Source: Pedobacter ginsenosidimutans
GTDB taxonomy: Bacteria > Bacteroidota > Bacteroidia > Sphingobacteriales > Sphingobacteriaceae
Reading direction: 5' to 3'
NCBI RefSeq assembly: GCF_001442625.1
Contig: NZ_LMZQ01000018.1
Span: 40,150 to 104,149, forward strand
DNA: 64,000 bases
The position numbers and the translations under genes were made by a program. Under the pieces are notes generated by a model, which was not told where the DNA came from, did no database searches, and worked only from the letters and a program-made list of their open reading frames with translations. Position 1 is the first letter of the stretch. Every line of letters starts with the position of its first letter. Of the stretch, positions 62,168 through 64,000 are shown piece after piece.

Positions 62168-63595
62168 ATGAAAAACAAAAAACAACTTTGCTTTGCCTTG
62201 CTTTTAACAATTTCGAGCGGCATTTTAATGAGTAGCTGTAAAAAAGCACCCGTTTCAGAACCAGAAACGGCTAGTGCAAAACCAACTACATTAGCGTTAA
62301 GCTCAACCACCACGCCAGGCTTTGTAACCAATACCAAAAACCTCAACATTGTAATGTTTGTGCCTACCGATAATCCGGCACTTCCTGATTACAAAACCAG
62401 ATTAACGACGTTATTTACACATTTTCAAAACTGGTTCCATACCGAAATGTTAAGGTATGGCTATGATAAATATATGGGATTGCCCAAAATCGATTCAACC
62501 GGATTGGTGCGTTTTATCGAAATACCAGCTCAGTTTGCACAATCGGCCTATCCTTACGATGCCAGTATTTCGGCAACTAAAATCCTGAACGAAATTGCGG
62601 CTTACAAAGCTACGCATGCTTCAGAGTTTTCAAATTCGAGCCATACCCTCATTTTATTGCCACAGCGTACCGATGGTAGTTTTGATCAGCCTTTTTATGG
62701 TTATGGTAAAAATTGTTTCGCTACTGACAACTCAAACATGGCGGTTGATAAAATCCCTAATGCAACATCAAATTTACTTGGTGGCATGCTGCATGAGCTT
62801 GGACATGGCTTAAATTTACCACACGATCATGCCAAATATGCTTCAGAACAACCAACTTTAGGTACTTCTTTAATGGGATCAGGAAATGTAACTTTCAGTA
62901 AAGGACAGCCAACATTCTTAACCGAAGTTGATGCTGCAATTTTAAACCGTAACGAAGTGTTCCAGAACCCTTTGCCTACAGAAATACCTTACGAAGCTGC
63001 TACCACCGCTATTAACGCACAGTTTGCCTACAATGCAACAACCCAGGCTTTCAATGTTACAGGTTCATTTACTAGTAATAAAGAAGTAAATGATATCCTA
63101 ATTTATATGGACCCAGATTTGGGTGGTAGCGATGCTGATTATAATGCCGTGGCGTGGAGATCGAACCCGGGCAGCGGAAATACAGTTTCGGCAACTATTC
63201 CTTTTAGCGAGCTTTATTATAAAAACAACGAAGCCTACAACATCAGGGTGAAATTGTTATTAAAAAATGGTGGTAATGTAAGCAAAACCTATTCATTTTC
63301 ATTTTTAAATGGTGTACCACAGATTGGTGCAAACGGTTCTGCTAAATTTTACCAAAATGCCAGTTATGGAGGTTATGAGATATCATTACCTGTTGGCCAG
63401 TATACAACTGCCGATTTGATCAGCCGTGGTATTAGCAATAACGATGTCTCATCTGTTAATGTAGGTTTAGGAGTGAAAGTGATTATGTATGATGGAGATA
63501 ACTTTACAGGAAGCAGCATCGAGTTAACCTCTTCGAGCAGTTACGTTTCTACTTTTAACGATAAAGCATCATCCATAAAAGTGATTGCCCTTTAA
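62168..63595 (+). CDS. Lipoprotein metalloprotease with C-terminal beta/gamma-crystallin domain
   Basis: A 475-residue lipoprotein (lipobox LMSSCKK). The catalytic part (about 55-265) has a metzincin-like zinc motif HELGHGLNLPHD with His209, His213 and His219 as ligands and Glu210 as base, plus a later SLMGSGNVTF turn that could supply the Met-turn. A beta domain spans about 290-385, and the last ~85 residues (SAKFYQNASYGGYEISLPVG, VKVIMYDGDNFTGSSIELTS) form a beta/gamma-crystallin domain with two Greek-key motifs, often Ca-binding. It may cut glycoproteins or mucin-like substrates in the glycan locus. Substrate is inference. Confidence 0.75.
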   Translation: MKNKKQLCFALLLTISSGILMSSCKKAPVSEPETASAKPTTLALSSTTTPGFVTNTKNLNIVMFVPTDNPALPDYKTRLTTLFTHFQNWFHTEMLRYGYDKYMGLPKIDSTGLVRFIEIPAQFAQSAYPYDASISATKILNEIAAYKATHASEFSNSSHTLILLPQRTDGSFDQPFYGYGKNCFATDNSNMAVDKIPNATSNLLGGMLHELGHGLNLPHDHAKYASEQPTLGTSLMGSGNVTFSKGQPTFLTEVDAAILNRNEVFQNPLPTEIPYEAATTAINAQFAYNATTQAFNVTGSFTSNKEVNDILIYMDPDLGGSDADYNAVAWRSNPGSGNTVSATIPFSELYYKNNEAYNIRVKLLLKNGGNVSKTYSFSFLNGVPQIGANGSAKFYQNASYGGYEISLPVGQYTTADLISRGISNNDVSSVNVGLGVKVIMYDGDNFTGSSIELTSSSSYVSTFNDKASSIKVIAL

Positions 63596-63647
63596 TGATT
63601 ATATTTATAAACAGGCTTATGATAAATGTTTCAAACCATATTCAAAA

Positions 63648-64000
63648 ATGAGAAAACCGCTTTTTTTAAGTCTGTTATTTGCACTGTTTGTCCAGTTATT
63701 GGTTGGGCAAACAGTACAAAATAATGCATTGAAACAGTTTAAGGAGGGAAAATTCGGCATGTTTTTACATTGGGGCCTGTATGCCCAAACGGCAGGCGAC
63801 TGGAAAGGCCATAAAGTTAAAGGTGGCGAGCATTTTATGCTTTACGAACGCATTCCGGTAAAGGAGTACGGAACTATTGCCGGTCAGTTTAATCCCGCCA
63901 AGTTTGATGCAGACGCCTGGGTTAAACAAGCCAAAGAAACAGATATGAAGTATATTGTTTTTACGGCTAAACATCATGATGGATTTGCCATGTACAACTC
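63648..64000 (+). CDS. GH29 alpha-L-fucosidase, N-terminal part (3' end outside window)
   Basis: The first 117 codons of an exported glycoside hydrolase family 29 enzyme. The signal peptide (residues 1-21, LLVGQ) is followed by the family start ALKQFKEGKFGMFLHWGLYA, FNPAKFDADAWVKQAKETD and KYIVFTAKHHDGFAMYN, the conserved beginning of the GH29 barrel. The catalytic Asp lies further on, outside the window. It follows the metalloprotease gene by 52 bp and supports a fucose-containing glycan as substrate of this locus. Confidence 0.93.
   Translation, partial: MRKPLFLSLLFALFVQLLVGQTVQNNALKQFKEGKFGMFLHWGLYAQTAGDWKGHKVKGGEHFMLYERIPVKEYGTIAGQFNPAKFDADAWVKQAKETDMKYIVFTAKHHDGFAMYN

Noticed and set aside
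1..64000. tRNA, rRNA, prophage or integrative element
   Set aside because: No cloverleaf sequences, rRNA segments, integrase, transposase or phage structural genes were seen on either strand.

Overview
The window looks like a chromosome segment of a Pedobacter-like member of the Sphingobacteriaceae (Bacteroidota). The evidence is the number of SusC/SusD pairs, a FecI/FecR sigma/anti-sigma pair, a hybrid two-component sensor, many lipoproteins with Lys-Lys directly after the lipobox Cys, Bacteroidota-type promoters (TTTG, then TAnnTTTG), an AT-rich base composition and dispersed Bacteroidota-style intergenic repeats. No rRNA, tRNA, CRISPR, integrase or transposase was seen. The genus is inferred from gene content and not proven.

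Region 1 (1-9000) holds ordinary single genes: the 3' end of a GH2 beta-galactosidase, D-lactate dehydrogenase, methionine aminopeptidase, Crp/Fnr, membrane-AraC and LytTR regulators, a histone H1-like small protein, a divergent cold-shock protein, a DUF1772 membrane protein and a secreted Ntn-hydrolase.

Region 2 (9000-22350) is a heme acquisition island. An AraC/PchR-type regulator is followed, on the minus strand, by hmuT-hmuU-hmuV plus a stand-alone Fur-like DNA-binding domain. On the plus strand are two clear HmuY-type lipoproteins and one probable one, two paralogous surface lipoproteins, an S41 protease, an HmuR-like TonB receptor and a heme oxygenase, closed by a strong terminator. The divergent control region carries three tandem 21-bp direct repeats and several copies of a TTTAGAWT motif that also lies upstream of the AraC gene. 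Together these suggest that surface heme is captured, moved through HmuR and HmuTUV, and opened by heme oxygenase to release iron.

Region 3 (22500-37200) is an ECF sigma / FecR / STN-type SusC / SusD locus followed by DUF4843 and PKD-like lipoproteins, two TlpA-type thioredoxins, an unusual ThuA-like + DsbD-N fusion and a trypsin-like/PDZ protease. The transporter and the redox and proteolytic genes probably act in the cell envelope on a protein or peptide substrate. A terminator-like hairpin sits just before the SusC gene.

Region 4 (37200-44400) has a third TlpA-type protein divergent from a SusC/SusD operon. The SusC leader contains a textbook SAM-I riboswitch with its intrinsic terminator, then a 24-codon leader ORF ending Met-Arg-Met-Pro-Cys whose stop lies inside a second perfect hairpin. 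This two-step sulfur-amino-acid control of a nutrient importer is the most interesting signal in the window.

Region 5 (44400-64000) is a glycan utilisation locus. It contains a decayed GntR remnant, a GH36 alpha-galactosidase, a hybrid two-component sensor, two tandem SusC/SusD pairs, an orphan GH29 C-terminal domain, a metalloprotease/beta-gamma-crystallin lipoprotein and the start of a GH29 alpha-L-fucosidase cut by the window edge.
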